A model generated the notes under the pieces. That model had not been told where the DNA came from and did not search any database. It saw only the letters and a list, made by a program, of their open reading frames with translations. A stretch of DNA of 64,000 nucleotides, taken from NCBI RefSeq assembly GCF_963082655.1, contig NC_081555.1, positions 92,457,819-92,521,818 of the forward strand, in the 5' to 3' direction. The stretch's first letter is position 1; every line of letters starts with the position of its first letter. The stretch comes from Stomoxys calcitrans (taxonomy: Eukaryota > Arthropoda > Insecta > Diptera > Muscidae). Both the position numbers and the translations under genes were made by a program. Below, one piece after another: positions 21,529 through 31,954 of this stretch.

Positions 21529-22052
21529 ATGCATTGACATATCCTAAACACAATTTTCGTTACAGGTACTGTTACCGAAAATTTCGTTTGCAGGTACGCA
21601 CATCAAATGAAATTTTCTTTGAGTAACAGGGTGACATAATAGGCATTGTTGAATTTTTTTCTTTCAATTTCGAATGAAAATTTTTGTTTTAATTTCTCCA
21701 TGCAACATGAAAATGCGGCCAAATTCTATACAACTACTTTTTCAGTGGCGACATAACTGTCTTGGCTAGAACCGAAAATTTCGCTGGAGGTGCATGCTCA
21801 GCTTAACGGCGGTATGCAACTCAAACGAAATGTTCGTTCCCAAAAGCAATGCAATCTTTCACACTTCTTTGGTGATAAAGTACGCATTTACCATAACTAA
21901 GCGTTATGTGTAGAAATAAATCCATTACGTGGTGCAAAAAATGATCAAAGCAATGGTTTTCTTGCAATTAAACCAAAAAAATATCCAACGCTTTTATGTC
22001 ACCCTGTAACACAAAGCAAACCAAAAATTTCACTTAGGATATGTGAATGCAT
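21529..22052. mobile_element. Foldback-like element with long imperfect inverted ends
   Basis: The left end ATGCATTGACATATCCTAA (21529-21547) is matched in reverse at the right end, TTAGGATATGTGAATGCAT (22034-22052). Further in, GTAACAGGGTGACATAATA (near 21623) is matched by TTATGTCACCCTGTAACA (near 21994), so each arm extends over more than 100 bases with gaps. No ORF. A partial relative lies near 24248-24310 (TGTCACCCTGTAAAACAAAG, then GTGCAATGCATTTTTTATGG). Class unknown. Confidence 0.6.
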
Positions 22053-22969
22053 TTATTCGAGGAGGTTTAATTTGCTCTGTTACATGTAATGCCATCACTT
22101 GCAGAAGTCGGAGCTATGAAAATTTGTCAATGTTTATCTCACAAGTTCGGTAATGTCATTTTAACACCATTTGGCATTAAAAGCTTTCTTAAATAAAACC
22201 ACTGATAAGACAAGGGAATGTATAAACAAGGAAACAATATGTTATATAGTGTATATCAATTGCAACTTTTGAATGACAGATGTCATGTAATGTAATGATG
22301 TAAGTAAAAATTGACCCCATCTTCAGTTACATATCAATTACCTATGATAAAGCCATACGAAGAGGAATCTAAACAAACCTCAGCATGAGACAAAAAAAAC
22401 ATTTAAAAGAGGATAAGTTCCAATTGGACAAACTGTTAATTGTGTGTGTACGAATAAAACATCCGACTTCAAAGGGAAAACTTTGTGTTATTTTTATTAT
22501 AATTTGAGCAGAGACATAGGAAAGTTATGGACTCCTTAAAATTTGTTCAAAAAAGCTCTAACACATGGAAGAAATATCAAATTCTCAGTCCTTAATATGT
22601 GAGTGCGAAAGTAACACAGGCGACATCAAACGGAGAACTTCGGAGTTATGTTTTTTTAAATTTGGGTTCGTAGTCTATACATTTTCTTTGGCTATCACAA
22701 AAGCAATAGCAGTTTCCCCCGATGCGAGCATACCTACATTAAAAGCTCAATTTTTTGCAATGGCAGAGCTTTAAATAAATCATTGTTCCCACCCATTAGT
22801 AGATGTCGCTATTAAATTGTTTAATGATATCAAGAAATCAGACAGCTATACGTAAAGATTCGGCATTTCAAAACAATCGATTAGGGATAGTTTGGAACGC
22901 AGATATGGCATTGTATTTATTGGAATGAAACCACTACCGCATATTCATAGTGCATGTGCGATAAATATA
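22053..22969. other. Unique AT-rich stretch
   Basis: No repeat family or conserved coding motif recognised. A 69-codon frame at 22565-22774 has no recognisable domain and may be chance. Confidence 0.45.
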
Positions 22970-23850
22970 TTTTTATACCCACCACCGATGGATGGGGGAA
23001 TATATCCATTCCGTTTGCAACACATCGAAATATCAATTTCCGACCCTATAAAGTATATATATTCTTGATCAGCGTAAAAATCTAAGACGATCTAGACATG
23101 TCCGTCCGTCTGTCTGTTGAAATCACGCTACAGTCTTCACAAATAGAGATATTGAGCTGAAACTTTGCACAGATTTTTTTTTTGTCCATAAACAGATTAA
23201 GTTCGAAGATGGGCTATATCCGACTATATCTTGATATAGCCCCCATATAGACCGATCCGCCGATTAAGGGTCTTAGGACCATAAAAGCCACATTTATTAT
23301 CCGATTATGCTGAAATTTAGGACAATGAGTTGTGTTAGGCCCTTCGACATCCTTCGTCAATTTGGCCCAGATCGGTTCAGATTTGGATATAGCTGCCTTA
23401 TAGACCGATCCTCCGATTTAGGGTCTTAGGCCTATAGAAGCCACATTTGTTATCCGATTTCGCTGAAATTTGGGACAGTGAGTTGCGTTAGGCCCTTCGA
23501 CATCCTTCGTCAATTTCGCCCAAATCGGTCCAGATTTGGATATAGCTACCATATAGACCAATCCTCCGATTTAGGGTCTTAGGCCCACAAAATTTCCGAT
23601 TTCCCCATTTATTATCCGATTTCGCTGAAATTTGGGACAGTGAGTTGTGTTAGGACCTTCGACATCCTTCGTCAATTTGGCTCAAATCGGTCCAGATTTG
23701 GATATAGCTGCCATATAGACCGATCCTCCGATTTAGAGTCTTAGGCCCATAAAAGCCACATTTATTATCCGATTTTGCTGAAATTTGGGACAGTGGATTG
23801 TGTTAAACCTTCCGATATCCTTAGTCAATTTGGCCCAGTTCGGTCCAAAT
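22970..23850 (-). mobile_element. INE-I element, 5' truncated
   Basis: Minus-strand copy. The reversed tail TTTTATACCCACCACCGATG starts it at 22970, followed by CCTATAAAGTATATATATTC, TGTCCGTCCGTCTGTCTG (near 23099), and about four array units with TGGATATAGCTGCCATATAG. It stops at 23850 inside a unit, so the head is missing. Confidence 0.72.
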
Positions 23851-25202
23851 AAAACCAAGGTTAATAAAATCAGTTGATAGTCATGAGAGAAATCATTGCA
23901 CAAAATGTCAGTCTAATGGGATGAAAATTGCGCCCTCTATAGGCGCAATGTATCTTAAAGGATACATTCAGTATCGGATAGCTTATAACAGTTTAGTTTT
24001 GGAAAAAAAATAACTTTTGCGATAGTATCCATTGGAAAAATAACCATCGATATTCAGTCAAAAAATTAAATATCGATAGTGCCATCGATATTTTGCCAGC
24101 TCTAGTGGAGGCTTCAAGGGCCATACATTGGTAGGTCGTACTTATATCGAATACAACGCGAAAATGTGACTACAAAGTAATCACGACACTAAAACGAATC
24201 TGATACCTTTCACACTAGCTGTTCTTTTCCACCGCAATGGATTCTTACAATGTCACCCTGTAAAACAAAGCAAACGGAAAAATTTTGCTTAAAATTGTGC
24301 AATGCATTTTTTATGGCAGCGAAAATTTCGTTGGAGCTGCGTACCGGCCTCTACTTACTTTTGTTTATGATTCCATTCGAATATCTTTACCAAACACACT
24401 ACATTAGCATCACTAGAGCTTTAATAGCTTATTTAACACCGACATGGAATGTTAAACAGCAAAGCTTTTCGTTCAACAGCTTTGCCGGGAATATTTAAAG
24501 TGACACGTGCGTTTAGCAGGGATTTGTTGTTGTAACTAAGTTGTTGGTGTTATTTCACACTGTGCTTTATACTGCAGTATGATTTTTGTTAAATGTTGCT
24601 CCAGCATGGTACACAACAACAATAGCAACTACGAGGTTAGAAATTAGTTTAGTGGGTTAAATCTTTTTGTGTCTATGTGCGATTGTTTGGCTGAATTTGA
24701 ACGTGTGCGTCTTTGTGTGTGTGTGTGTGTTTGAAGGGTATGGTATGCTCGGGTATGTTTGGCTGGCTCTTATTTTGGGGTTTATGTAAAATTTAAAATA
24801 GAAGAAACCAAAAACCGCACAATATGCAAATTATTTGATAGGCATTGGCTCCACACTGTTGCCGTTGGAGTAGTTGTTGTTGTTGTCTTTTCCGTTTGTT
24901 TGCCGAGGTTGGTTAATTTTCCCTACTTTGGGTTATTGGAAAAATTTAATATAAACATTTATTTTAGGCTTCTTTTAATGTTTTGGCATTTAAATTAAAC
25001 ATTTAATTAAAATAAATGGCAACTATTTTGGTAGAAAACGTTGTCGAGTATTAAAAGGCCAACTCATCTGCTAGTGCTAGTTCTTAATTAATTAAAAGTA
25101 TGAGAAGGAATATTTTATGGTTCATTATCATAAACATGCGAAAGCCTTAAAAATATGTCTCCAAATAGGATTTCAAGGCATAAATTTAGTCGGAATTTTA
25201 CC
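23851..25202. other. Mostly unique stretch with a small INE-II scrap and a TG microsatellite
   Basis: A short INE-II fragment (TGAAAATTGCGCCCTCTAT near 23920) and a piece of the foldback family (24248-24310) are present; the rest is unique. A (TG)n run lies near 24715-24733. No coding exon is recognised. Confidence 0.45.
24046..24089. promoter_or_regulatory. Cluster of three ATCGAT motifs, one a full TATCGATA
   Basis: ATCGAT occurs at 24046-24051, inside TATCGATA at 24071-24078, and at 24084-24089. TATCGATA is the DRE box bound by DREF in Drosophila housekeeping promoters. No gene start is seen beside it here, so function is only a possibility. Confidence 0.25.
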
Positions 25203-25272
25203 TATTCTGCTTGTATCAGCATGTCGCATAAACCTGTGGTATGGAGAGACACAAAGGTCATTTTCATTCCAA
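25203..25272 (+). mobile_element. LINE-A RT fragment
   Basis: A 70-base scrap matching the LINE-A RT region (TGCTTGTATCAGCATGTCGC, then GAGACACAAAGGTCATTTTC), cut off by the INE-III head. LINE-A text resumes beyond that INE-III at 26517, but from the RNase H end, so much of the element between was lost. Confidence 0.75.
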
Positions 25273-26516
25273 AACCAGTAAGGAAGGGCAAAAGTAGGGC
25301 GGTGCCGACTGTATAATACCCTACACCTACCCTTTAAGTACAATGTGGGAGCTATATTCATTTCTGAACCAATTTTGATGGACTTCCGCGGATGCTATTA
25401 AACAATCCCTACCAAATTTCGAGCAAATATGTTTAAACTGTAATAACGACGGTTGAGAAATGACAACATTATTGCAAATTACCCAAAAAACTTCTCAGAT
25501 ATTGTAGTAGTCGTCGAGGAAAGAGTTGTGCACAATTTTGACAATATTGGTCAATAAATGCGCTTGCAGTGGCTTTTGGGAGTGAAAATCGGGCGAAGTA
25601 CATATATGACAGCTATATCTAAATCTGAGTCGATTTTTATGAAATTCAGCAGTAATGTCGGGAGTCATAAGAACATCCTTCCTGCCAAATTTCGAGAGAA
25701 TCGGTTAACAAATGAGCACTTTATTGGAATATTTCTCAACATCGGACGAACATATATATGGGAGCTATATCTAAATCTGAACCGATTTGGAACAAACTTC
25801 TCAGATATTGAGGCGTTGTGCAAAATGTTGGCAAGATTTGTCAATAAATGCGCTTGCATTGACTCTAGAAGTGAAAATCGGGCGATATACGTATATGACA
25901 GCTATATCTAAATGTGAACCGATTTCTATGAAATTCGCCAGTAATGATGAAAGTTATAAGAAATTCCTTCCTGCCAAATTTCGAGAGAATTGGTTAACAA
26001 ATGAGCACTTTATTGCAATATTTCTCAAAATCGGACGAACATATATATGGGAGCTATATCTAGATCTGAACCGATTTCGATCAAACTTCTCAGATATTGT
26101 GGTAGTCGTCGAGGAAGGCGTTGTGCAAAATGTTGGCAAGATTGGTCAATAAATGCGCTTGCAGTGACTCTAGAAGTGAAAATCGGGCGATATACGTATT
26201 TGGCAGCTATATCTTAATCTGAACCGATTTCTATGAAAATCACCAGTAATATCGAAACTCTAGAGGAAATCTCTGCTACAAAATTTCAAGAGAATCGGTT
26301 AACAAATGACCATTTTATTGCATTATTACTGCACATCGGACGAACATGTATATGGAAGCTATATCCTAATCTGAACCGATTTTTTTCCAATTTCAATAGG
26401 CTTCGTCTCTAGGCTGAAAAACATGCCTCTACCAAATTTGAAGACGATTGGATGAAAACTGCGACCTTTAGTTTGTACACAAAATAACATGGACAGATGG
26501 ACAGACAGACAGACAC
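25273..26516 (+). mobile_element. INE-III element, near full length, inside LINE-A remains
   Basis: Head AACCAGTAAGGAAGGGCAAA, hairpin region GGGCGGTGCCGACTGTATAA, then CCCTACACC. Array units alternate TATATGACAGCTATATCTAA (near 25603, 25893) with ATATATGGGAGCTATATCTA (near 25755, 26042), giving a half period of about 145-150. ACAGATGGACAGACAGACAG near 26492 is the GTCY-type stretch. The overall plan parallels INE-I and INE-II although the sequence is different. Confidence 0.7.
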
Positions 26517-27080
26517 TTGTTCTGGATGACTGGCCACATAGACTAGCTAGGGAGACTTGAAACTACCTTACACATTCCAGGGAAACTGGAATCTATTGGT
26601 ATGGCTCTAGCGACATGTAAGCTAAATCTTCAGGATCAGGCGCAAACGACAACTGTGATCATTCCAAAACTATGTGGCCTAATCTAAACTTGAAGAGGTC
26701 TACCGCTTTGCTGTTACTGCCTGGCAAAGAGGTCTCGGTCATTTTGTCCGTCATGACAGGTCACTGTCTGTTCAGAACATATGCTGACAGACTGAAGGTT
26801 GCCAAAACGACTTTTGCAGAAGCTGTAAGGACGTCGAGAAAGAGGAGACTATAGAAAATCCGCTGTGTGTATGTCGCGCACTGGCAGTCAGGAGGAGTTT
26901 TTGAGAACTTGTCTGATTTAGCGGACATTCACAAATTATTGGGCTTTTTAAAGCGATCTGGATGGTTCAACGGTAGGAACTAGAAGGCATCTTCCTTCTC
27001 TTGTTTCTGTGGTATCACAATGGGCGAAAACGTCTAAGAGAGTCTGATGGCAGGCTGCCACTTTCACCTAACCTAACCTC
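26517..27080 (+). mobile_element. LINE-A 3' fragment (RNase H end, zinc knuckle, 3' UTR)
   Basis: Begins with CTTGTTCTGGATGACTGGCC (compare CTGTTCTGGATGCCGGGCC in copy 2), continues through MWPNLNLKRSTALLLL, a broken knuckle, the uninterrupted hAT target ATTGGGCT (26938-26945), TGTGGTATCACAATGGGCG and the tail CACCTAACCTAACC. Confidence 0.8.
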
Positions 27081-27213
27081 ATAACATTTCTATAGAAATT
27101 TTTTTAATTTTCATTTCCATAGAAATTTCCATAGAATTTCTAAGAAAATTTTGCCAAAATTTTTTTGAATGAATATTTGAAACAATTAATTTCTCTTCCT
27201 TTTTAAAAGAGAA
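27081..27213. repeat. AT-rich minisatellite-like block (left part)
   Basis: Irregular repeats of ATTTCTATAGAAATTTT and ATTTCCATAGAAATTTCC. The same kind of repeat continues at 29014-29375, beyond LINE-B, suggesting that LINE-B inserted into one such block. Confidence 0.55.
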
Positions 27214-27309
27214 AAACGAAGGTGGGCCAACTTGACGCACGACGTTTCCTCAATTAAACGATTTCGATATCTGACAAGGTTAAATACTTAGAAGTGATCT
27301 TGGATAGGA

Positions 27310-27600
27310 TTGGAGGCCAACGTAGCGCAGAGGTTAGCATGTCCGCCATGACGCTGAACGCCAGGGCTCGAATCTTGGCGAGACCATTAGAAAAATTTTT
27401 CAGCGGTGGTTTTCCCCTCCTCATGCTGGCAACATTTGTGAGGAATTATGGCATGTAGAACTTCTCTCCAAAGAGGTGTCGTAGGGTGTCGGTAGGCCCC
27501 TTATCATTGAGCTTAAACTTAAATCGGACTGCACTGATTGATATGTGAGAAGTTTGCCCCTGTTCCTTAGTGGAATGTTCATAGGACAAAATTAGCATTT
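27310..27600 (+). mobile_element. tRNA-derived SINE (family 1), copy 1
   Basis: A 291-bp insertion between two perfect 14-bp copies of GATCTTGGATAGGA (27296-27309 and 27601-27614). Its 5' end is tRNA-like, with A-box text GTAGCGCAGAGGTTAGCATG and B-box text GGCTCGAATCTTGG. The body has CAGCGGTGGTTTTCCCCTCC and CTCTCCAAAGAGGTGTCG. The 3' end is AATTAGCATTT without a long poly(A). RNA polymerase III transcription from the internal boxes is the expected mode. It interrupts LINE-B coding text. Confidence 0.88.
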
Positions 27601-28179
27601 GATCTTGGATAGGAACATAATTGGAAGAGTCACATTCAGGAGCGTACTGAGAAGGCTTACAGATGTTGGCCACTATGTAGACGGGCCCTACAGTCGAAAT
27701 GGGGCCTGAATCCGAGGATAGTCCACTGTCTCTACAGAAGCGTGATTAGACCAATGCTTACTTAAACCTCAGTGATTTGGCGGACTGTTATGGAGAAAAA
27801 GTTCAACATAAGAATCATATAGCAGGTTGAGAGAACATGTTGTCTTGGCATAGGTGGAGCGATGAGGACCACGCCCACTAGGGTACTGGAGACTATTCTA
27901 GATATCCGACACGTAGAAAAACAGATTCAATGTGAGGCAGCCACAGCGGCTATGACACTTAAGGCGATGGGAGAATGAATTGAGGGTGGGAGCAGCTCAT
28001 ACCATCGCGGTGTAATCGAGGCGACGATAGGAAACCTGGAAGGAAGGGAAGGGGTTTCCGATCGGATACCTGAGATGTACCATGAAGCCGAGTCAAGGCA
28101 CTGCTGCCATCGGCACAGTCTTGGATTGACGGAACCCTAGCATTGCCATCTGGAGGATCATGTTAAACGGATGGATCAA

Positions 28180-28562
28180 AGCTAGAAGACAGAGTGGGCT
28201 TGGGGGTCTACATTGAGAACCCAAAGACTGAGATCTGTTTTAGACTGCCTGACCATAATACGGTAGTGCATTCAGAGATCCGGGCGATCACGGAATGCGT
28301 GAGGTGGTGTGGTGCTTACGGGAGGACGTTGAGTGTGAACATCTTTACCGACTGTAAAATGGCCATAAGGGCAATAACAAAAAGGATAGTTAGGTCACGA
28401 ACAGACTGGCAGTGTAAGAAGGAGATTAACGAATTCTCTAAGGATGACACAATCCGCATCGTTTGGGTGCCTGGCGTTAACGGTGTAAGGAGGAATGAAA
28501 GGGCAGACCCGAAGACTTTCAAGTCGACACAGTCCGATTTTAGGGAGTGGGCGATAACGTAA
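28180..28562 (+). pseudogene. RNase H domain of LINE-B copy 3
   Basis: Reads MGLGVYIENPKTEICFRLPD, EIRAITECVRWCG, LSVNIFTDCKMAIRAI and IRIVWVPGVNGVRRNERAD. The final His is replaced by Val in WVPGV, as in other dead copies. A deletion after NERAD removes the usual DLAVKARGLPS segment. Ends at TAA 28560. Confidence 0.8.
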
Positions 28563-29013
28563 CACTGTGGAACAGCGAAACAGCCGGCGGATTTTCGGGG
28601 GTGATTCGGATCGTCAGAAGACGAGGCTATTACTGAAAAGGGGTAAGAAGGACGTCAGTATTGCTTTTGGTGTCATAACGGGACACATAGGACTGCGAGC
28701 TCACTATTGCAATATTGTGCGGCAAGTGATAGCATGTGTAGAGCATGTGGGGCTTTCGTTGCCTGTCTTTCGCGGCTAACAGACACCGGTGCTAAAGTGG
28801 GGACACGATACCAGGCATGAACCAACTTAGGGGTTAACAGACACCGGTACTTAGGTGGGAATTTGTAAGTAGCACGGAATTCCTAATTTGAAATTTCCTT
28901 TTTCGAGCTTACTTTCCAGTTTTTAGAGCACACAACAAGCCGATTACTGGCTAAAGCGTATGTTCATAGTGGCATGGGGCAGATTAATATCTACGTCCTC
29001 TTTTCAACCTAAC

Positions 29014-29375
29014 CTAAAAGAAAATTAACAAATTTTAAGAACAAAATTTTTCCAAATTTTATATCCAAACTATAGAAGATTTTGTCAAAGTTTAATTTCT
29101 AAAGGCAAGTGTTGGGAAAATTTCATTTCTGTTGGAAATTTTTTGACAAAATTTCATTTCTGTAGGAAATTTTGGCAAAATTTCATTTCTAAGAAAATTT
29201 GTTCAAAATTGAATTTTTACAGGAAATTTTGACAAATTTTCAATTCTATGGGAAGTTTTGGCAAATCTTTATTTCTATAGGATTTTTTGTCGAAAATTGC
29301 ACTTCTATAAAATATTTTTTCAACTTTTCATTTTGATAGGAAGCTTTGTCATCACTTTATTTATATAGGAAGTAT
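29014..29375. repeat. AT-rich minisatellite, units of about 30-35 bp
   Basis: Variants of TTTCATTTCTATAGGAAATT and TTGGCAAAATTTCATTTCT recur about ten times. It lies between the LINE-B end and the mariner. Confidence 0.7.
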
Positions 29376-29377
29376 TA

Positions 29378-30214
29378 TTGGGTTGCCCAAAAAGTAATTG
29401 GGGATTTTTCATATAGTCGGCGTTGACAAATTTGAAGCAAATTTTAAGCATTAATCGAATTGGATTCTCATGTAACTGAGATAGGAGAGAAGTAAAATAT
29501 ACCAAAATCAACCGTTCATTATCACATAAAAAGTCTTGGACTGGTGAAAAAGCTTGATATTTGGGTACCACATGTATTGAAAGAAATTCATTTAACAAAC
29601 CGAATCAACGCTTGTAATATGCACCTTAAACGCAATGAATTCGATCCGTTTTTAAAACGAATCATAACTGGAGATGAAAAATGGATTGTTTACAACAACG
29701 TTGGTCGAAAACGATCATGGTCCAAGCATGGTGAACCAGCTCAAACCACTTCAAAGGCTGATATCCACCAAAAGAAGGTTATGCTGTCTGTTTGGTGGGA
29801 TTGGAAGGGTGTGGTATATTTTGTGCTGCTTCTAAGGAACCAAACGATTAATTCGAATATTTACTGTCAATAATTGAACAAATTGAATATAGCCATCAAG
29901 GAGAAGCGACCAGAATTGGTCAATCGTAAAGGTGTCATATTCCACCAGGACAACGCTAGACCGCACACATCTTTGGTCACTCGCCAAAAACTGAGTGAGC
30001 TTGGCTGGGAACTTTTGATGCATTCACCATATAGCCCTGACCTTGCACCATCAGACTACCATTTATTTGGATCTTTGCAGAACTCCTTAAATGGTAAAAC
30101 TTTCGGTAATGATGAGGCTATAAAATCGCACTTGGTTCAGTTTTTTGCAGATAAAGGCCAGAAGTTCTATGACTTTCTTTTAAAAAAATCCGCAATTACT
30201 TTTTGGGCAACCCA
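29378..30214 (+). mobile_element. mariner element, internally deleted
   Basis: Inverted ends TTGGGTTGCCCAAAAAGTAA (left, 29378) and TTACTTTTTGGGCAACCCA (right, ends 30214) with TA at 29376-29377 and 30215-30216. At 837 bp it is about two thirds of a usual mariner (near 1.3 kb); the missing part is the N-terminal DNA-binding region. The end sequence resembles the mellifera subfamily of mariner; that placement is from memory of the family and not tested. Confidence 0.88.
29544..30210 (+). pseudogene. mariner transposase, C-terminal catalytic part, frameshifted
   Basis: Two frames make up the remnant. 29544-29873 reads LKRIITGDEKWIVYNNVGRK and KKVMLSVWWDWKGVVYF, carrying the first catalytic Asp (TGDEKW). 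29874-30210 reads VIFHQDNARPHTS and YSPDLAPSDYHLFGSLQ, with the second Asp (QDNARPH) and the third (SDYHLF), spaced as DD34D. A frameshift near 29830 (after VLL) joins them, and the helix-turn-helix half is missing. All three catalytic residues survive, but the protein cannot be made intact. Confidence 0.88.
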
Positions 30215-30217
30215 TAT

Positions 30218-31103
30218 TTTTATACCCTTCACCATTGGATGGGGGCATACTAATTTCGTCATTTCGTATGTAACACCTCGATATATTCGTTTAAGACCTT
30301 CATGGTTATATATTCTTGATCATCATAAAATTTTAAGTTGTTTTAGCCATGTCCGTCCGTCCCTTTGTCTGCCGAAAGCATGGGAACTTTAGAAGGAGTA
30401 AACTAGGCGATTGAAATTTTGCTCAAATACTTCTTATTATTATAGATCGGTTGGGATTGCAAATGGGTCAAATCGGTCCATGTTTTGATATAGCTGCCAT
30501 ATAAACCGATCTCTCGGTTTGACTACTTGAGCTTATAGAGGGCGCAATTATCATCCCATTTGGCTGAAATTTTGTATGTTGCGTTTTGTTATAACTTCCA
30601 ATAACTGTGTCAAGTATGGTTTAAATCGGCCTATAACCAGATATAGCTGCCTTAGAAACCGTTTTACAGATTTGAATTCTTGAGCCTCTAGAAAGCACAA
30701 TTACCACCCGATTTGATTGACATTTTACACGCACGTGGCATTTTGTTATAACTTCCAATAACTGTTCCAATTACGGTTCACATTGGTTCATAACTTGATA
30801 TAGCTGCCATATAAATCGATCTCCAGATTTGGCTTCTTAAGCCTCTAGAGTGCGCAATTCTTATGCGATTTTGCACGTAGCGTTCTGACTTTAAATAACT
30901 GTGCCAAGTATGGCCTTCATCGGCTTATCACGTGATATAGCTGCCATATAACCGAACTCCCAATTAGACTTCCTAAACCTCTAGAGCGCGCAATTATTAC
31001 TCGATTTGCTTGAAATTTGGAAGTGGTATTTTTCTATGACTTCTAACAGCCATGACAAGTATGGTCCATATCGATCTAAAATAGCCCTTATAAATATATT
31101 TTA
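30218..31103 (-). mobile_element. INE-II element, truncated, abutting the mariner
   Basis: Starts with the reversed tail TTTTATACCCTTCACCATTG, then ATTCTTGATCATCATAAAAT, TGTCCGTCCGTCCCTTTGTC and about four diverged units with TGATATAGCTGCCATATAA. The head is lost at 31100, where an opposite copy begins. The mariner right end is adjacent, so the mariner probably inserted at or beside the INE tail. Confidence 0.68.
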
Positions 31104-31307
31104 AACAAATAAGAGAATGCTAAGTTCGGCCGGGCAGAATCTTATATACTCTCCACCATGTATCGCATTTGTCGAGTTCTATGCGCGGTATCTCTTTTTA
31201 GGCAAACAAAGAATATTGAATAAGAACTGATATGCTATTGGAGCTATATCAAGTTATAGTCAGATTCGGACCATAAATGAATGCTGAACATTGTAGAAGT
31301 CATTGTG

Positions 31308-31700
31308 TTTTTGTTGCTGTAGCAGTTTATTGTGTTCTATCTTTCGTCTGCTTGATTCTGTTGGGTGTCAAGACCCAGGAACTCTGCGACTAAGATGGGG
31401 TGCGTCCACAGGGATCTGGGTCTGAGTCGAGTGGGTCTGGCCGGGCAGTTAAACAGGTGACGTGTATCGTGCGGTCCCTGGTTACAATCAGGACATACAT
31501 CTTGCACGTCGGCATCAATCCTAGCTCTGTGGGAATTGAAGCGGCTGCATCTGCCGGAACGTAATTGAGCCAGAACCACTCTGGTTTGCCGGGGGAGGTC
31601 GGTTTCTTCGGGTGCAATGGGTGGCGGTTGTTCTCCAAGGACTACATTCACCCGGTAGCCAATTACCGCGTCTGCTACCGTGTTTGCATGAATGTTGTTC
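31308..31700 (-). mobile_element. LINE-C (jockey-like), 5'-truncated copy with target duplication
   Basis: A 393-bp insertion between perfect 13-bp copies of AGAAGTCATTGTG (31295-31307, 31701-31713). The minus strand is open across 31337-31651 and reads TRVVLAQLRSGRCSRFNS, CPDCNQGPHDTRHLFNCP and RSLWTHPILVAEFLGL, the C-terminal zinc knuckle of a jockey-type ORF2. The 3' end is CTGCTACAGCAACAAAAA. Heavy 5' truncation is typical for LINEs. The frame has no stop, so this insertion looks young. Confidence 0.88.
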
Positions 31701-31718
31701 AGAAGTCATTGTGTAATA

Positions 31719-31954
31719 TTGGGTTTCCCAAAAAGTAATTGCGGATTTTTCATATAGTCGGCGTTGACAAATTTTTTCACAGCTTGCGACTCTGTAATTG
31801 CACTCTTTCTTCTGTCAGTTATCAGCTGTGACTTTTAGCTTGCTTTAGAAAAAAAGTGTTAAAAAGTATATTTGATTAAAGTTTATTCTAAGTCTTATTA
31901 AAAATGCATTTACTTTCTTTTAAAAAATCCGCAATTACTTTTTGGGCAACCCAA
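31719..31954 (+). mobile_element. 236-bp mariner-derived MITE, copy 2
   Basis: Same length and ends as the MITE at 15547, opposite orientation, with TA at 31717-31718 and 31955-31956. The left 55 bases (through CGGCGTTGACAAATTT) and the right 45 bases match the mariner at 29378-30214; the middle of about 135 bases is not in that mariner copy and may come from the lost part of a full-length parent. Confidence 0.9.

Larger units (their letters stand above)
27214..29013 (+). mobile_element. LINE-B copy 3, 5' truncated, carries a SINE
   Basis: Starts abruptly at AACGAAGGTGGGCC (RT region after the catalytic box), then connecting region (27840-27990), RNase H (28180-28562), a damaged knuckle, and the 3' UTR with AGCACACAACAAGCCGATTA and the tail TTTCAACCTAACC. 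The flanking sequences TTAAAAGAGAAAA (left) and CTAAAAGAAAATT (right) could be a diverged target duplication. A SINE with perfect duplications lies at 27310-27600. Confidence 0.83.

Noticed and set aside
21561..21600. Splice-site-like text CAGGTACTG and CAGGTACGC
   Set aside because: Lies inside the foldback element with no coding frame on either side.
27310..27390. Possible true tRNA gene
   Set aside because: The A- and B-box text is tRNA-like but the cloverleaf is poor, the sequence continues as a 291-bp element, and target duplications flank the whole unit: it is a SINE head.
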